Positions 1-8,896 of a stretch of DNA of 34,376 nt are shown here, piece by piece; within the stretch, counting starts at the first letter, position 1, and each line of letters begins with the position of its first letter. The notes under the pieces were generated by a model that saw only the letters and a program-made list of their open reading frames with translations, ran no database searches and was not told the origin of the DNA. The position numbers were made by a program, and so were the translations under genes. This stretch comes from H2-BAC3 sp045863035 (GTDB lineage Bacteria > Bacteroidota > Ignavibacteria > Ignavibacteriales > Ignavibacteriaceae): the NCBI GenBank assembly GCA_045863035.1, contig BTUV01000022.1, positions 1-34,376 on the forward strand. The letters run 5' to 3'.

Positions 1-24
1 AAATTAAGAATTACAAATTAAAAC

Positions 25-57
25 CAATTCATAATTCATCCTTCATACTTCATAATT
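25..57. repeat. 33-bp TTCAT-rich low-complexity repeat, copy 1
   Basis: An A+T-rich stretch built from imperfect TTCATAA/TTCATCC/TTCATAC-like units. Its reverse complement recurs at 34094-34126 with 30 of 33 bases identical. It reaches into the stop codon (56-58) of the dehydrogenase gene, so it sits directly at a gene 3' end. It is probably one member of a dispersed intergenic family; its function is unknown. Confidence 0.6.
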
Positions 58-2062
58 ACTTCAGATAAACAATTTTCTTCGTTTCACTCTGTAATACACC
101 TTCAGAAGTTACCGCTTTAACACGAAGATAATATATACCCGCGGCAAATGAGGTGGCATCCCACTGCAGCTCATGTCCGCCTGGTGAAAGTTCCCCCATC
201 CTGAAGACCGATGTTTCCCTTCCCAGAATATCAGTTATCATAACTGTTACCTCCGCCATGACCGGTATTGCAAATCGGATGGTGGTCGAAGGGTTAAACG
301 GGTTCGGATAATTCTGCACTATTATATATTGCTTATCAGCAGATTCCAGTAAAACAGACGATTCATTACTGAGTGAAGATTTGCCGTCATAGTCAATCTG
401 CTTCAGCCGGTAATAAACCGCACCGGTGAAATTACCAAGATCATCGCTAAAACTATAATTCTGCGGCTCAGCCGTGCTCCCTGCTCCGCTCACAAACCCG
501 ACTGCCATCCAGCCGGTATTGTGGTAACCGCTTTGTTTCCTTTGGATTTCAAATCCCCGGTTGTTTGTTTCGGAGGCAGTACTCCATGTAAGCGTGATCG
601 CTGAACCATGAGCCGCTGCAATAAATGAAACCAGTTCAACAGGAACCGGAGCCGAACTGCTCACTGTGTTGCTGAAGCCGGATGTTCCTGACGCGTTAAT
701 ACCTCTTACACGGTAGTAATAGCGTGATGTATCAGTAATAGTATTGTCTGTATATACGGTAACATTTGCATCTGTTGTATCAACCGGCAGAAATTCACCT
801 CCGGCGGTTTTTCTTTCGATAACATATCCGGTTTCATTAGCAGCATTATCCCTCCAGGAGAGTCCTATTTGTCCAAAGCTGCTTCCGGTTACCACAAGGC
901 GGGTCGGGGCAATTACGGGGGCAGTTGGAGTAAATTTCCAGATTTTGCCGCCGCTCAGATCACATATATAGAGTTCGCCATAACGGTCAACTCCAAAAGA
1001 AGACATACTTCTGCCCGAACTGAGAATCACATTCTGATTTACGGCTGGTGCTGAGCCATCGTACGTTATCGCCCAGATATGTTTTGTGCCATAGTCGCCA
1101 TAGATATATTTACCAACCAGACCCGGCTGGTTCGGTCCGCGATAGACATAACCGCCGGTGACTGAGTAGCCCTGAGTGCGGGGGTACTCCCATATAGGCA
1201 GTATTTTTCCTGAGGTATCACATCCGGTTGAGGGGGAGTAACAAAGAGTTCCCTCCATAGTTTTCCAGCCATAGTTGCCGCCGTTTACAATAATGTCAAT
1301 CTCCTCACGCGCTGTCTGCCCCACATCAGCGCACCAGAGCCATCCGGTTACCGGATCAAATGACATACGCCAGGGATTGCGCATTCCGTAGGAGTATATC
1401 TCTTTGGTCTTGCCGGTGTTATCATTCGCAAAAGGATTGGTCGGAGGGATAGCATAATTCAATGAGCCGGTTGTGTTGTTTACATCAATCCGTAAAATTT
1501 TGCCAAGCATGGTTGAAAGATTTTGCGAGTTACCCTGCGGGTCACCGCCTGAGCCGCCGTCACCAGTTGCTATATATAAATAGCCGTCAGGGCCGAAAGC
1601 AAGCTGCCCACCGTTATGATTGGTATAGGGCTGATTGAAAGTAAGTAACTGAAGTTCGCTGCTCTTGTCAGCGGAATCAGGATTTGATGAACTCACCTTA
1701 AACCGAGAAACCACCGTTCTTCTCTGCGGAGTGCTTGTTGTATAGTTCACATAAAAGTAACCATTTTGCATATAGTCCGGATGAAACGCAAGCCCGAGCA
1801 GCCCCATCTCACCTCCGGATGTTACCCGGTCAGTTATATTAAGGAATTGTTTTGCCGAAGGAGCAGTTTTTTCATTCGGGAATACATAGATTATTCCTGA
1901 CTGAGCAACAACAAAAATCCTGTCACTTTCATCATCCGGTATGCTTTGCAGATCAACCGGCGCGGTAATGGTTATATTCGGAAATGCCTGCTCAAGTGCG
2001 TATTGAGGCAGGAGCAATGCGGTAAACAGCATGAAGCTGAGAACCAGAAGCGTCTTCTTCAT
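56..2062 (-). CDS. Secreted PQQ-type glucose/sorbosone dehydrogenase-like protein with FN3 and T9SS tail
   Basis: 668 aa. The N-terminal hydrophobic segment (about residues 1-22) looks like a signal peptide. Residues about 28-385 match the six-bladed soluble glucose dehydrogenase/L-sorbosone dehydrogenase fold: NHNGGQL with His149, GDGGSGGDPQG next to it, and YGMRNPW with Arg228, the positions where the family has its catalytic His and a PQQ-contact Arg. Residues about 388-475 resemble a fibronectin type III domain and about 478-575 a second beta-sandwich module. The end (about 585-668) is a Por secretion (type IX) sorting domain beginning NYPNPFNPSTTIRF. Expected role: outer-surface or secreted oxidation of sugars or related polyols; the real substrate cannot be read from the sequence, and many family members are uncharacterised. 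It lies 38 bp downstream of the amylase-family gene on the same strand, so the two may be co-transcribed. Confidence 0.9.
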   Translation of the reverse strand: MKKTLLVLSFMLFTALLLPQYALEQAFPNITITAPVDLQSIPDDESDRIFVVAQSGIIYVFPNEKTAPSAKQFLNITDRVTSGGEMGLLGLAFHPDYMQNGYFYVNYTTSTPQRRTVVSRFKVSSSNPDSADKSSELQLLTFNQPYTNHNGGQLAFGPDGYLYIATGDGGSGGDPQGNSQNLSTMLGKILRIDVNNTTGSLNYAIPPTNPFANDNTGKTKEIYSYGMRNPWRMSFDPVTGWLWCADVGQTAREEIDIIVNGGNYGWKTMEGTLCYSPSTGCDTSGKILPIWEYPRTQGYSVTGGYVYRGPNQPGLVGKYIYGDYGTKHIWAITYDGSAPAVNQNVILSSGRSMSSFGVDRYGELYICDLSGGKIWKFTPTAPVIAPTRLVVTGSSFGQIGLSWRDNAANETGYVIERKTAGGEFLPVDTTDANVTVYTDNTITDTSRYYYRVRGINASGTSGFSNTVSSSAPVPVELVSFIAAAHGSAITLTWSTASETNNRGFEIQRKQSGYHNTGWMAVGFVSGAGSTAEPQNYSFSDDLGNFTGAVYYRLKQIDYDGKSSLSNESSVLLESADKQYIIVQNYPNPFNPSTTIRFAIPVMAEVTVMITDILGRETSVFRMGELSPGGHELQWDATSFAAGIYYLRVKAVTSEGVLQSETKKIVYLK

Positions 2063-2100
2063 GTAAGAGAGCCCTCTCTTTTATGGGTGAACGATATATA

Positions 2101-5100
2101 TTATGATTTCTTTTTCTTCTCTGAACTCTTTTTCCCCTTCTTTTCTGAAGAGGATTTTTTCTTTTTTTTCTTGTCCTTCTTTTTTCCGGAATCAGATTTC
2201 TTTTCTTTTTTTGCCTTCTTCTCTGATTTCTTTTTTTCCGGCTTCTCTTTTTTCTTAACCGCGGCTGATTTCTCCTCAGCAAAAGATTTCTCCCCTGCCG
2301 AAGTTTTTTCTTCCCCCGCGGCTTTCTTCAGCTTTAAAGGTTTTTTCTTCTCTTCCGTTGTAACCACCTCTGCCGGTTCAGCTTTCTTTGCTCTTGCTTT
2401 TCGAACCGCCGGTTTTTTTGCAGGAACAGGTTCTGATTCTTTTACAAGAATTTTTTCACGGAACCGGTCAAAGTTATAACCGCTCTCTCCCGCGGCATCA
2501 TGCAGCGCGGATAAATAATCAATCATCTGCATCGTGGATTCGGTAAAATCTTTCGACTTCATAAATTTAGCGGTTGCATCTTTCGCAGAAGCATCAGCCC
2601 GCAGCCATTCTATTCTGCGCAGATGTTCTATCGTAAACATCCATTTGAGCAGAAGTTCAAAACGCTCCTTGCTGAAATAGACAACCCCCTGCCAGGTATT
2701 TATGTTAAGGAATTCCCTGATTTCCGGTCTGATAATCAGTTCAAGCAGCAGAACACTGTCCTTCATAGATGATATATATTTCTTTCCCGCCGCGGTGCCT
2801 GACTTAATCAGACGGCTGTAACGGGGGAAGATACTCTGAGCGGTGGAGAAAATCCGTAGCAGTTCAAATTCATCTTTAATCACCCGGTAATTATCCGAGA
2901 GACGAATGAAGTTCTGCCAGAGGGGTTTGGCCAGAATAAGCAGATCATACAACGCTCCGGCACCGCGGCCGGTTTCCTTATCCTGAAATACCAGCAGCAG
3001 TCGCCGCGTAATGGTATATATCAGAAGCAGGTCATAATACCCCGCGCCTGACTCAAGCCGGATGGTATAGTCCTGCAGTTTCACATTCCTTTTCCCCAGT
3101 TTCTCTGACGGAATGATACTGAAACGGTACTCCTTCAGTCGGTAAAGATCATCAGCCACCAGACCGATTACTGCTTCCTGCTGAACCGGCTTATTAAGGA
3201 AAAGGGAAAGCTCACGCACAACCGGGGTAAGAAGCCGTTCAGCTTTTTCCGGCAGAGTATATACAGCATCAGGTTCCGCGGTGAGGGAGTCCTGCAGGTC
3301 AGTTATCACTTCCCTTGTAAAGAGATTATTTACCGCGGTATGCAGCGGCATCAGTTCCATTTCACGCATAGCAGTTTCAATAGAGGGAACTCCGCTTCCG
3401 TTTAATATGGAAGCCAGACGGCGGTATTTTCCGTTTACGTCACGAACTTCAGTAAAGTTTAGCAATACCTTATATTCGTATCCGTTCAGCCGGAAGTACA
3501 TTCCACCCGCCGCTATTTCCTGGGCGGAAAGAATATACTCCAGCCCTGACCCGGACTCAAAATAAATATAGTATATATCCGGATGCGGGGTAACCTTCAG
3601 CGCGGCGGCAAGCGGAAGCGACCTGAACTCCGCGGTCTCATCCTCATGTTTATCACCGGTCACTTTCCCGGATGAATGATTAATATATCCCTTAACGGCA
3701 GCATAAGAATTGTTGTAAACAACAACCGTTCTTTCACTACCCCTTCCGTTTGAAAATGCAATTACGCTTTCTTCCGGTTCATCTTCTTCGTTCAGGAAAT
3801 CGTACAGCTCAAAATTTTCGACTTCCGCAAAGAGTGCGCGCTTTTTAAGCAAAGGAAAAATTTCACGCTCATGACGGCGCACCAGATACTCATCCGACAG
3901 CTCGTTATAGTAAGCGCGGGAGTATTCCATGCCATATTTTTCAGTGAAGCCCTCAATCTGCCCGTGCGCGAACATCGGCAGTCCCGGCAGCGTAGCCATC
4001 ATCACCAGCACACCGAAGTATTTATCCCCTTTACCAAACTGATTTACCGCTGTTTCCTCATCCGGATTGCTCATGAAGTTTACGTAGCGCTTCAGGATTT
4101 CCGGATTAAATTCAAGAGTGTTCTTAATCAGCAGCCGATACTTATCATTTTCCTCTTTCATAAACATGTGCATAAAGGCACTGTTATATACCCGGTGCAT
4201 GCCGAGTGTACGGACGAAATATCCCTCCATCAGCCAGAAGGCCTCAGCAAGCAGCAGGGTGTTCGGCATCTCAGCATTCATCCGGTCAACCACTTCGCGC
4301 CAGAATTCTTCAGGCATTTGCCGGTTAAACATATCGGGCGACATGGCAAATTCCGCGCGCGAGGGAACCGCTCCGCCGCTTCCGGGCTGCGGATACCAGA
4401 GACGCGAAAAGTGCTTCTTAGCAAGGGTCATTGCAGCGTCAAAACGTATCACCGGTGTTTTACGAGCCACGTGCATGATATTCTGTATCAGCGCTTCCCT
4501 CACCTCCGGGTGCAGTAGATTAAGCTGTGCAGTATCATTCCACGGCATATTTGTTCCGTCATTGCCATGATATATATAACGGGTGAGACCGGACGAGTTT
4601 TCAATTACCTGAAAGACCACCGCTGCATCCTGGCGTGTGTAGTATTTGTCTTCAATTCTGATTTGCATTTTAGGATTCTCTGACAAATCAGGTCCGGTAA
4701 ATGAGTAGGATGGGTATGGTGGTGAAACCCGCTGAATAAAATACTCCGGATGCTTTAACACCCAGTCAGAATATATACCCGTATGGTTGGGCACCATGTC
4801 GCTCGCAAGGCGGATACCTCGCGCGGCGCACCTTACCTTAAACTGATTAAATGCTCCCTCCCCGCCGACTGCCTGAGCTACATCATAACTAAAAAGTGAA
4901 TATGCCGAGGATGTAGCATCCGGATTTCCGCAAAACTGTTTTATCTTTTTTGAAGCAGTTGAGCGCTCCCAGATTCCAATAAACCAGAGTGTGTTTATGT
5001 TCCATGCGGCAAGCTGGTCAATTTCCTGATCAGGTATCTGGTCAAGGCGTGATATCTCTCTCCCATATTTTTTACTAAGCTGATCAAGCCAGACCAATGT

Positions 5101-6099
5101 ATTCTTGGCTATCATTACCACATTGGGCATCCAGTCCAGATCTTCTGTGAACTGCTCAGTCTCCTGCATATAAGAGAAACTTATATCATCAATCGAGAAT
5201 TTTTTCCGGAGTTCTGCCCATTCTTCCGGAGTTAGTTTCCCTCCGCCGGCTTTCATCATTCCTTTAAGTTCATCAAGATATATCTGAAGCGACTTACTAT
5301 ACTCAGGCACCGGAGGTGTTCCTGTTCCGCCATGTGAGATGAATAGCTTAGCATCTTCACGAATCAGGTCTGAGCCGCTGAGCAATTTAAAGGAAACCAG
5401 CTCAGTAAGTGATGATTTCCATTTAAAGGATATATAATTAAGCTGTGCTAATATATCAGTCGGATTTTCAAGAATCGGTTTCTTGAGCGCTTTCAGCAGA
5501 GGAAGATTTTCAATACTCGCCGGTATTTCCGCGTCAAAAAACTGCTCTGTTTCTTTCAGGAAAGTTTCATAGACGGGAATTTCTTTCAGCGGGGTATCAT
5601 CAAAAAGTTCACTCAGCGCGTGAAAGCCGGGATTTTCATTTTCAAGCCACAGGAGGAGAATTTCTTCCAAAATAATTTCGCGGTTTGGTTTCCCCTGAGT
5701 TGAGCCCGTCAGATATTTCTCCGGTGAAATTTCATTCAGATAAACCGGCAGCGGAGGAAAGTGTTCAATAAACTTTTGGAATATCAATCCCGCATTTTCC
5801 TGAAGTTTTTCTTCAAGATACTTTACTCCCCGCTCAAAAACTCCCGGGTTTTCATTTTCCTCATATTTTCTTATTACAAGGTGTAAAACCTCGTGAAAAA
5901 GACCGGCGGTGTTTATGAGTCCCGGTGTTACAAATGTGCCCGGTCTGCCGAGCTTATTAATCCGTTCGGAAAGCTCGCGTGCCGCGGTGAAGTCAGCAAC
6001 AATAAGATTTCCGGTTAATGAAAATAAATTTGTCTCAAATTCAAACTTCTCACGGGAGTCTTTTGAAACATGAAGAAAGTACGTTATCTGGTGAAGCAT
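2101..6099 (-). CDS. Large alpha-amylase (GH13)-family protein with lysine-rich C-terminal tail
   Basis: 1332 aa, about twice or more the length of an ordinary alpha-amylase. A GH13 catalytic barrel lies in the middle (about residues 370-790). Region I is DMVPNHTG from Asp434, region II IRFDAAMT with candidate nucleophile Asp554, region III LLLAEAFW with candidate acid/base Glu619, and region IV SNPDEETA with candidate stabiliser Asp680. The usual region IV NHD is NPD here, so the histidine is replaced by proline. The first ~370 residues and ~790-1230 match no domain I can name. The last ~100 residues are dominated by Lys, Glu and Ser, ending in long KKK runs. No signal peptide is visible, so a cytoplasmic alpha-glucan or trehalose-type enzyme is more likely than a secreted one. 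The first Met at 6099 is used; the upstream 222 bp separates it from a divergent gene. Confidence 0.85.
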   Translation of the reverse strand: MLHQITYFLHVSKDSREKFEFETNLFSLTGNLIVADFTAARELSERINKLGRPGTFVTPGLINTAGLFHEVLHLVIRKYEENENPGVFERGVKYLEEKLQENAGLIFQKFIEHFPPLPVYLNEISPEKYLTGSTQGKPNREIILEEILLLWLENENPGFHALSELFDDTPLKEIPVYETFLKETEQFFDAEIPASIENLPLLKALKKPILENPTDILAQLNYISFKWKSSLTELVSFKLLSGSDLIREDAKLFISHGGTGTPPVPEYSKSLQIYLDELKGMMKAGGGKLTPEEWAELRKKFSIDDISFSYMQETEQFTEDLDWMPNVVMIAKNTLVWLDQLSKKYGREISRLDQIPDQEIDQLAAWNINTLWFIGIWERSTASKKIKQFCGNPDATSSAYSLFSYDVAQAVGGEGAFNQFKVRCAARGIRLASDMVPNHTGIYSDWVLKHPEYFIQRVSPPYPSYSFTGPDLSENPKMQIRIEDKYYTRQDAAVVFQVIENSSGLTRYIYHGNDGTNMPWNDTAQLNLLHPEVREALIQNIMHVARKTPVIRFDAAMTLAKKHFSRLWYPQPGSGGAVPSRAEFAMSPDMFNRQMPEEFWREVVDRMNAEMPNTLLLAEAFWLMEGYFVRTLGMHRVYNSAFMHMFMKEENDKYRLLIKNTLEFNPEILKRYVNFMSNPDEETAVNQFGKGDKYFGVLVMMATLPGLPMFAHGQIEGFTEKYGMEYSRAYYNELSDEYLVRRHEREIFPLLKKRALFAEVENFELYDFLNEEDEPEESVIAFSNGRGSERTVVVYNNSYAAVKGYINHSSGKVTGDKHEDETAEFRSLPLAAALKVTPHPDIYYIYFESGSGLEYILSAQEIAAGGMYFRLNGYEYKVLLNFTEVRDVNGKYRRLASILNGSGVPSIETAMREMELMPLHTAVNNLFTREVITDLQDSLTAEPDAVYTLPEKAERLLTPVVRELSLFLNKPVQQEAVIGLVADDLYRLKEYRFSIIPSEKLGKRNVKLQDYTIRLESGAGYYDLLLIYTITRRLLLVFQDKETGRGAGALYDLLILAKPLWQNFIRLSDNYRVIKDEFELLRIFSTAQSIFPRYSRLIKSGTAAGKKYISSMKDSVLLLELIIRPEIREFLNINTWQGVVYFSKERFELLLKWMFTIEHLRRIEWLRADASAKDATAKFMKSKDFTESTMQMIDYLSALHDAAGESGYNFDRFREKILVKESEPVPAKKPAVRKARAKKAEPAEVVTTEEKKKPLKLKKAAGEEKTSAGEKSFAEEKSAAVKKKEKPEKKKSEKKAKKEKKSDSGKKKDKKKKKKSSSEKKGKKSSEKKKKS

Positions 6100-6321
6100 C
6101 TGAAGCCAGTTTTCGGTTAATTTTACAAACCGGCCTTTTCAGCCGGGTTCTTTAAACGAATAGAATAGTTACATTTTAAATATAATGAAATTACCGCTTC
6201 TGACAGGTCATTGGTTTTTGTGCTAAAAAAAGTCTTTAGGGCTGATTACAGAATGCTTTATGAAGGTTATCTTTCATACCCAAAAGCTGTTGTTTTTCTA
6301 ACTTTCCCCCAATTCTGTCAG

Positions 6322-7173
6322 ATGAAATTTTTCCAGACCGCTGCATTATTCTGCATGCTTACCGTAATTCTATCGGCTCAGTGCTCTGATGCCGGTGTTT
6401 GTTCAATCCATAAACAGTCACTTCTTAATAAGAAGGAAGCGGTTTATTCAGCCGGTTACTCGCTGGGGCTGAGTGAAGATGCCAACCGGCTGACCATTCA
6501 TACCTTTCATTTAGGCGCTGAGGGTTACATTTTCAGCGATACCCGCTATTCGGTTACTATCCCGATTCACGGAATTTCCGGCGCGCTCGGTTCTCTTATC
6601 GGGCTGGGAGATGTTGTCGGAATTATTACGGTTAATCCCCCAAAAAGCGATGTTTCTTTTAGCGGCGGAGTGCGGCTCGCCACGGGAAATGATAACCAGG
6701 GAGGTCTGCCGCAACAGTATCAGCCGGGTTTGGGAACGAATGATTTATTACTCGGTATAGCTTACACCAAACAGAAGTTTATTTTTGCCGCCGGATACCA
6801 GAGAAGCACCGGCAGAAGTAAAAACCGGCTCACCGAACTAAAACGAGGGGATGATCTGCTTTTCAGGATGACCTATTCGGATGAATATGATGAAATCCGG
6901 GACTACTCAATTTCGCTGCTATATATTAACCACTTTACTGAGATGAGTGTGGTTTCATATAGCAGTGCGGCTCCTTTCTCCGGTAAAAGTTATGTTTCTG
7001 TAAACGGCAGTGATCAGAAGCAACTGAATCTTTTGGTGCAAGCGGGTTGGAAGCTGGAATCCAGAACAAGAGTAGTTATCGAGGGAGCATTTCCCTTCTT
7101 CAAACGACCGTTAAATTTAGACGGACTTTCCAGAGCGTTTACCCTCGGTCTTGCCGCATATTTTAATTATTGA
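6322..7173 (+). CDS. Probable outer-membrane beta-barrel protein
   Basis: 283 aa if started at the ATG at 6322. The frame stays open upstream to a TTG at 6211, but the ATG start puts a clean signal peptide (MKFFQTAALFCMLTVILSAQ) at the N-terminus, whereas earlier starts would bury it at residue 38. The mature part alternates short amphipathic strands with Gly/Asn/Asp-rich turns, for example FSGGVRLATGN, LLLGIAYTKQKFIFAAGYQ and LNLLVQAGWKL. It ends with an aromatic residue after a strand (LGLAAYFNY), the usual end of an outer-membrane barrel. It resembles porin-like proteins of the phenol-degradation MetA/transporter type, but I cannot name a substrate. It is divergent from the amylase-family gene and not obviously linked to it. 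Confidence 0.7.
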   Translation: MKFFQTAALFCMLTVILSAQCSDAGVCSIHKQSLLNKKEAVYSAGYSLGLSEDANRLTIHTFHLGAEGYIFSDTRYSVTIPIHGISGALGSLIGLGDVVGIITVNPPKSDVSFSGGVRLATGNDNQGGLPQQYQPGLGTNDLLLGIAYTKQKFIFAAGYQRSTGRSKNRLTELKRGDDLLFRMTYSDEYDEIRDYSISLLYINHFTEMSVVSYSSAAPFSGKSYVSVNGSDQKQLNLLVQAGWKLESRTRVVIEGAFPFFKRPLNLDGLSRAFTLGLAAYFNY

Positions 7174-7375
7174 GTTTTTCCGGGGGATGGTATAAAAATG
7201 TATCCCGTTATAGATAATAGCAGGTGCGATATATATTAACGGCAGAAAGGCAAACAAGAGGTCACACGCGCTTCGGGTTCAGGGATGCCGGGGTGTTCAT
7301 CGGATATTCTACTGACAGGAAACCGCAATCACAGTTCATTCCGGGGATCGTGATTCAACATATTCCTGCCGGTTT

Positions 7376-7404
7376 ACGAATCCTCAAGAATCAAAACCAA
7401 TTCC
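7376..7404 (+). repeat. 29-bp intergenic direct repeat, copy 1
   Basis: Starts ACGAATCC and ends TCAAAACCAATTCC. Compared with 7624-7652 the outer 8 and 14 bases are identical and only the 7 central bases differ (25/29 identity overall). The copy runs into the CAATTCC hairpin at 7398. Confidence 0.6.
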
Positions 7405-7414
7405 TGAGGAATTG
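7398..7414. other. Perfect hairpin CAATTCC-TGA-GGAATTG
   Basis: A 7-bp perfect inverted repeat with a 3-base loop. No T-run follows on either strand, so it is not a standard terminator; more likely part of a repetitive intergenic element. Confidence 0.5.
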
Positions 7415-7449
7415 CAAGTTGGTAGAAAGATAAGAGGAAGAAACATATC

Positions 7450-7466
7450 CGACTCCAGCAGAGTCG
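7450..7466. other. Perfect hairpin CGACTC-CAGCA-GAGTCG
   Basis: A 6-bp perfect stem with a 5-base loop in the same gene-free region. No T-run follows. It could be a repeat-element hairpin; no regulatory role can be assigned. Confidence 0.45.
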
Positions 7467-7623
7467 CAGATTTGGAGATCGACGTGTTTTATATATTTAC
7501 GAATCTGCATTATGCGGCACGAATGGGTCACCCCGACTCGTCGTGATTTGGGAATTTTGTTCTGTTGCGATGTTATAAACCGGTCACCGCCAACGCCGGT
7601 CAATTTAATATTTCAACCAATTG

Positions 7624-7652
7624 ACGAATCCGCCTGATTCAAAACCAATTCC
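7624..7652 (+). repeat. 29-bp intergenic direct repeat, copy 2
   Basis: Second copy of the ACGAATCC...TCAAAACCAATTCC element, 248 bp after the first and about 40 bp before the 3' end of the permuted ATP-grasp gene. The hairpin arm that follows copy 1 is not conserved after copy 2. Confidence 0.6.
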
Positions 7653-7692
7653 ATTGCTCCCACTGCGTAAAACAAACCGGAAAATCTACCCC

Positions 7693-8874
7693 TCACACTG
7701 CCGGATGAAACGCGCAGCTTGAACCAACCCATGTTTTATTCTTGTTAAAATCTACTCCCATCATTGCTCCCTTGCTCGTGCGTAAAAGATTATTAACCAA
7801 AAGCGGTTCATTATCCCATAAATACATCATCCTTAGTTCAACGCGTGAATATCCGTCAGGGGTTTCAATCAACGGGACATACTCAATCTTTTCCTGCAAT
7901 ATATAATTGCTCCGGTCAGTTATACTGTCAAGGCGCGCTTTGTCAAAATCCATCTCAACCCCCAGACCGGCAAAAGAATACAGGGGTTTTAATATATACT
8001 TCGACAGATCATCCGGATAAGAGGAGAGATTACTCAAAAAAGCAGATGAAGGAACATACTTCGACTTCAGAAAGGGGAGAGTATTCTTGCTGATCTTAAA
8101 AAACCAGTTAGGATGACCAACCCAGGTTACATCCAGCTCATCCACAAACCTGAATCCGTAATCAGGTCCTTTGCGTTTCAGCTCATCATAGATTACACGG
8201 TTATATATACGATCAACCGGTATTTCTCTGCCTTTTTTCTCATAATAGAGCTTGTTTCCTCTTTTTTTAACTTTTGTAATGCAGACAGTTGATATCCCCG
8301 TCAGTTCTTCAGTCGCTGCAAAATCAATCCGGGTTTTCTGTTTTTCCGGTTCAATTTCAAGGAGGATGACATTCTCCGGGTCAGCATCCCCCACGATGAT
8401 ATGCTTCAGGTGCGATATATACGAATCATCATCAAAACCGGAAAAATAAGGAGTGAGCTCATCCGGTATATCGAAATGCCGTCTGATGACCAGTGGAAGA
8501 TAATACTGAAACGCGTACAGTGACGGGAAGCCCTGCAATTCAATGAGCTTGGGGATGAAGTTTCCATCAGCGTCTTTTGTTATGGCAAAATCAATCTGCA
8601 AAAACTTCGGATGCCCGTCCTGATTCGGAACTGCCAGCCCCTCAGGTATTGCATTACTGCTGTACTTTGCGAACTCATCAGTTCTGATTTGTCTGATGAT
8701 GTCATCACAGGCGGTCACTAACTCACGCGTCAGTGTTTCAGAAAGAAAGAGCGGTGTTTCGCAAACCCGGAAATCAGCAGGATATTTCAGAATCGAGTTA
8801 AGGTCATTGTTGAATGCTTCAAACGCACTATCCGTATATCTGCTGTTATAGTTTTTCCGTAACTCCGCGACCAT
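7693..8874 (-). CDS. Probable ATP-grasp amide ligase, permuted (glutathionylspermidine-synthase-like) layout
   Basis: 393 aa, soluble, no signal peptide. The C-terminal half has an ATP-grasp nucleotide-binding strand and glycine loop, SKYILKPLYSFAGLGVEM with Lys296, and later strands ILQEKIEY and RVELRMMYLWD. A candidate metal/substrate strand, FIPKLIELQGFPSL (residues 106-119), lies before the lysine instead of after it. That order is the one seen in glutathionylspermidine synthase and circularly permuted ATP-grasp proteins, so I infer a permuted ATP-grasp that couples a carboxylate to an amine. It is the last gene of the four-gene amidoligase cluster, 22 bp after the peptidase gene. A GGAAG sits about 10 bases before the chosen ATG. 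The substrate is unknown, and the family call is by eye from weak motifs. Confidence 0.6.
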   Translation of the reverse strand: MVAELRKNYNSRYTDSAFEAFNNDLNSILKYPADFRVCETPLFLSETLTRELVTACDDIIRQIRTDEFAKYSSNAIPEGLAVPNQDGHPKFLQIDFAITKDADGNFIPKLIELQGFPSLYAFQYYLPLVIRRHFDIPDELTPYFSGFDDDSYISHLKHIIVGDADPENVILLEIEPEKQKTRIDFAATEELTGISTVCITKVKKRGNKLYYEKKGREIPVDRIYNRVIYDELKRKGPDYGFRFVDELDVTWVGHPNWFFKISKNTLPFLKSKYVPSSAFLSNLSSYPDDLSKYILKPLYSFAGLGVEMDFDKARLDSITDRSNYILQEKIEYVPLIETPDGYSRVELRMMYLWDNEPLLVNNLLRTSKGAMMGVDFNKNKTWVGSSCAFHPAV

Positions 8875-8896
8875 TCCGACTATGCTTCCATATATA

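Larger units (their letters stand above)
7174..7692. other. 519-bp gene-free region with hairpins and a dispersed repeat
   Basis: No convincing gene. The short open frames here have no ribosome site, no recognisable domain and Arg/Ser-rich low-quality translations. What can be seen: a perfect hairpin CAATTCC-TGA-GGAATTG (7398-7414), a second CGACTC-CAGCA-GAGTCG (7450-7466), and a 29-bp sequence present twice (7376-7404 and 7624-7652). This looks like debris or members of an intergenic repeat family between two converging genes. Confidence 0.6.

Noticed and set aside
1946..2479. A forward Phe/Ser-rich ORF (about 177 aa) in the amylase C-terminal region
   Set aside because: It lies antisense to the lysine-rich tail, whose AAG/AAA codons read as TTC/TTT on the other strand; its composition is a shadow.
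3871..4570. Forward ORFs of 150-215 aa inside the amylase-family gene
   Set aside because: They lie antisense to the conserved GH13 motifs and have no domain of their own.
7224..7603. Small ORFs on both strands in the 7.2-7.6 kb gap
   Set aside because: No recognisable domain or ribosome site, and they cover the hairpins and repeat copies; better read as non-coding repeat DNA.
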